From: Gyrodactylus bullatarudis
Lineage: Eukaryota; Platyhelminthes; Monogenea; Gyrodactylidea; Gyrodactylidae
Length of the DNA: 64,000 bases
Reading direction: 5' to 3'
Assembly: GCA_012064415.1 (NCBI GenBank)
Contig: SSNU01000075.1
Span: forward strand, 1,043,993 to 1,107,992
Under the pieces are notes generated by a model. The model was not told the origin of the DNA. It saw only the letters and a program-made list of their open reading frames with translations, and ran no database searches. Shown here in pieces: positions 61,130 to 64,000 of the stretch. The first letter of the stretch is position 1. Every line of letters begins with the position of its first letter. The position numbers and the translations under genes were made by a program.

Positions 61130-61664
61130 ATGAGCTAATAAGATGTGGGGGTATTTGAAAAAATTCCGAAAAAATTCAATCTGACCAAAATAAGGCCGTT
61201 TTTCAAATTTCGAAAATGTACCAAATTTCCACTTTTTAAACTTTTGAACCTGAAATTTTTATCGACTTCGATGATTCGAAGCAGTTAAGGAATGATACTT
61301 GGGATCAACATTAGACAAAGAATTCGAATTTGGCCAGAGAGATGGCGAAGATCTTACTGTTTCCGAGAAAAAGTTAAACTTCCAGATTTTGGATAATTTG
61401 CCTTTGGAATATTCTAGAAATTCAAATGGTTCGATTTCTCACAGTAATGACGAACTTCAGTGAACTTCTGCAGGTGAATTCGAATTCTTTGTTGAATGTT
61501 GATCCCAAAGATCTGTATTTAACTGCATCGAATCATCGAAATCGATAAAAATTTTGAGCTCAAAAGTTTAAAAAAGTGGAAATTTGGTACATTCTCGAAA
61601 TTCGAAAGACGGCCTAATTTTGGTCAAATTGAATTTTTTCGAATATCCACGTCTTATTAGCTCA
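61130..61664. mobile_element. Foldback element (about 200-bp arms)
   Basis: Arms 61130-61341 and about 61476-61664 are inverted copies with some mismatches: ATGAGCTAATAAGA against TCTTATTAGCTCAT at the ends, and AGAATTCGAATT against GAATTCGAATTCTTTG inside. The loop of about 135 bp is non-coding. I saw no clear flanking direct repeat. Confidence 0.85.
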
Positions 61665-61760
61665 TGCCATAATAAAATATTATTTTCCTGTGAATCCGGA
61701 GAAAAATATCGAGTTTTTTGTTGAAATAGTAAATTCTCATCTTCATGTCAATTAGGTTTA

Positions 61761-62776
61761 ATTCAAATACAGTAGAAAAATTTTTTCAAGGTAACAAATT
61801 TTCCTGGGTGCTCCTAAAAAAGGACCGTGACCTTTCTACATTTATTTATTTGTATGTTTTCGTATATTGCATAATAATCTAATGTAAAGACATGTGAAAG
61901 GCTGTGCTTATCAATGTATTTTATTTATTCATGTCCAGCACACATTCAACATATGCTTGGGAGGGGGGAATGTAGTAAAATCTGGAATGTATTTATATCA
62001 ATCCTTGTCTCTGTCAATTACATTCTTTTATTATCTACTGAATGTGTTAAAATCACCAATAATTTTCAAGTCAAAAAAGCAAAGCTATCTTGCCGAATTA
62101 AGAGATTCTCTATTTCATTTAAGGCACAGTTAAGAGTTGAATAAAAAATCTCATGATTTAGAATTTCTTCCTCGTTAACGGTTTTCTAAATCAGTTACAG
62201 AAGACTCCACAGTATATTAATTTTTCAAAGTGAAATTTTGAGATTTACTACCTATAGACAATAAAATACATCCATGAGTTTCGAAGTGCACTGTACTATT
62301 CGATATACAATACATTCCTCTGCTTTTATTATAAATAACCTACTCAGTTTGATTTGTAAAAATGATACAAATTGGAGGAATCTTTGAGGCATCTCTCAAT
62401 AAAATCATTTAATGAAATGAATTTCAAATCATCTCTTAATTCGGCAAGATAGCTTTGCTTTTTTGACTTGAAAATTATTGGTGATTTTAACACATTCAGT
62501 AGATAAGAAAAGAATGTAATTGACAGAGACAAGGATTGATATAAATACATTCCAGATTTTACTACATTCCCCCCTCCCAAGCATATGTTGAATGTGTGCT
62601 GGACATGAATAAATAAAATACATTGATAAGCACAGCCTTTCACATGTCTTTACATTAGATTATTATGCAATATACGAAAACATACAAATAAATAAATGTA
62701 GAAAGGTCACGGTCCTTTTTAAGGAGCACCCAGGAAAATTTGTTACCTTGAAAAAATTTTTCTACTGTAATTTGAA
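61761..62776. mobile_element. Large foldback element with nearly identical 346-bp arms
   Basis: Arms 61761-62106 and 62431-62776 are inverted copies that differ at only a handful of positions over the parts I compared. The loop is 324 bp. Because the arms match so well, an ORF-like reading (MKGCAYQCILFIHVQ...) appears on both strands; I regard it as a by-product rather than a gene, though it could be a remnant of one. A transcript would fold into a very long duplex. Confidence 0.9.
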
Positions 62777-63856
62777 TGACGATTCAGAGTTTAGACAGGA
62801 AAATTGTTGTGTTCCGCAATCGACCTTATTTCTTCTTTCAGATGCAGACTGCTCTGCGGCTGAACAAAATGATCAAGACCTAAGTGGACAAAAGGGTCAG
62901 AAATGTTTCAGCGTCAAGTGATAGAAAAGGTTTCTAAGATGCCTTTGGGACCAAAAATTATGTGAGTACTCAATTATATGAGTTGGTTGGAGAGAATAAA
63001 AAAATTCACCCAAGCCCGTTAGTCATGAACTGGTTACTTGAGAAGAAAGGCTTTAATGTTCTAGCCAATTTGTGTCGAGTAAACTCACGAGTATTTACTT
63101 TTTTATTTATTTTTAAGCCTAGAAATGGAGTATACGATACATGAGGATGTATGCTCTTTATAGATATGCATAAGGAGTATCAGAAAAGTAAAAAAATCTT
63201 GAGTGCTTAAATACAAAGAATAAAGAAAAAAATTCAAAGTTTGATAAAACAGAATAGCAAAAAATTTTATACTTAATGAAATTTCGACAATATGTTCGAC
63301 AGGTTTAATTTAGGTTATCCCTAAAAAGATTCTGAAAATTTGAGAATTTTTACTTCTGAAGATTTCAAGAGATAATCGAATTTATTTTTTATAGAATTTT
63401 AGGCCTTATTATTGCTCTAAAATGTTTATTATAGCTCAGATTACAATTCTAAAATGACAGATATAATCTGCAAAAGATTCTCGGTAATATCTTTCAAATT
63501 TATGAAATATGAAATAAAAATATATTTGGTACACAGTGATTAGAAAGTAATTATTGGTTAATCTATCAAAAGGGTTTTATGAGAACTTTCATCAAGCTTT
63601 TGCTTATTATATTCACCTTTTTTATTACTGTATTTTATAAAATTGGAGTACGGTCAAGAAGAAGCTTTTTCACGTTGATCGGTTTAATTCTGGTTTTATT
63701 AAATCTAGTTCTTGAAAATTTTTTAAAAAGCATTCAAATCTCTTTTTGAAGCTGTTAGGACTGGCGCAGGGAAAATTTCTTACATTTACATGAAACTGCT
63801 ATGAAAACTATATAAAACGTTTGAAAACTAACAAAAAATCGGTTTCTTTTTACATT
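62777..63856. other. Gene-free interval with possible Tc1-like scrap
   Basis: The plus-strand frame at 62962-63144 reads ENKKIHPSPLVMNWLLEKKG, somewhat like the WL-x-E-x-G segment before the last catalytic motif of Tc1 transposases, but the PDLNPIE motif does not follow. Weak. Nothing else is seen. Confidence 0.3.
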
Positions 63857-64000
63857 TTAACCCTTCATGTCCAATTGTTCCACCAGTGGAACACAACTCT
63901 TTCTTGAGCGATAATTTTAACTGAAAGATACCTAAAACACTTTTTTTACCCCTCATTAGAAAGGAAATTTATTAAGCTACAAAATTATGCATAATACATA
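63857..64000 (-). mobile_element. piggyBac-type MITE, inverted, cut by window end
   Basis: TTAA at 63857-63860 is followed by CCCTTCATGTCCAATTGTTC and the TTCCACCAGTGGAA palindrome. This is the reverse complement of the right end of the element at 44113-44612. The similarity continues to the window edge (CCCTCATTAGAAAGG, AGCTACAAAATTATGCATAA). Confidence 0.9.

Noticed and set aside
61894..62643. Mirror ORFs (MKGCAYQ...) as a gene pair
   Set aside because: They arise because the palindrome arms are nearly identical. No domain was recognised and both run into the loop.
1..64000. CRISPR array, rRNA or tRNA genes
   Set aside because: No regularly spaced direct repeats and no cloverleaf or rRNA-like stretch were recognised on either strand by eye.

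Overview
The window is nuclear DNA from a compact, AT-rich invertebrate. The evidence is spliced genes for metazoan proteins (ZO-type junction scaffold with a ZU5 domain, LIV-1 zinc transporter, GLMP, KDEL receptor, Ig/FNIII adhesion protein), very short introns (30-75 bp is common), closely packed head-to-head gene pairs, and many small DNA transposons. I cannot name the species from the sequence alone.

Region 1 (1-13.6 kb) is a decaying tandem array of a multigene family I do not recognise. All members lie on the minus strand, in single exons. There are intact ORFs at 376-1524 and 12433-13599, an N-terminally truncated ORF at 2572-3639, and broken copies at 6615-6802, 8873-9298, 10795-10965 and 12080-12320. 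Transposons interrupt the array: a hAT-type element with an 8-bp target duplication, a piggyBac-type MITE fragment, a LINE endonuclease fragment and a mariner fragment.

Region 2 (14-31 kb) is ordinary housekeeping and cell-biology territory. It holds the KDEL receptor (ER retrieval), a GLMP-like lysosomal membrane protein, a ZO-1/TJP scaffold (PDZ x3, SH3, GUK, ZU5), a LIV-1 family ZIP zinc transporter, and the RNA polymerase III repressor MAF1. A chimeric copy of part of this region (array gene plus GLMP 3' end, with the KDEL receptor gene deleted) sits at 2.6-4.0 kb.

Region 3 (31-51 kb) holds a small SH3-SH2 protein whose SH2 resembles PI3K p85. Head-to-head with it is a long-intron gene for a secreted Ig/FNIII protein that ends in a GPI-anchor-like tail. 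Its introns hold a degenerate piggyBac transposase and a complete 500-bp piggyBac MITE.

Region 4 (51.5-59.2 kb) has an RPRD2-like CID protein (RNA polymerase II CTD biology) and an unrecognised low-complexity protein, both on the minus strand. Region 5 (59.2-64 kb) has no convincing gene but carries three strong foldback (hairpin) elements, one with nearly identical 346-bp arms, and another piggyBac MITE at the edge.

Gene models below were built by hand from splice signals and reading-frame phase. For every multi-exon model I give exon boundaries whose phases add up. Family assignments rest on motif recognition, not database searches.
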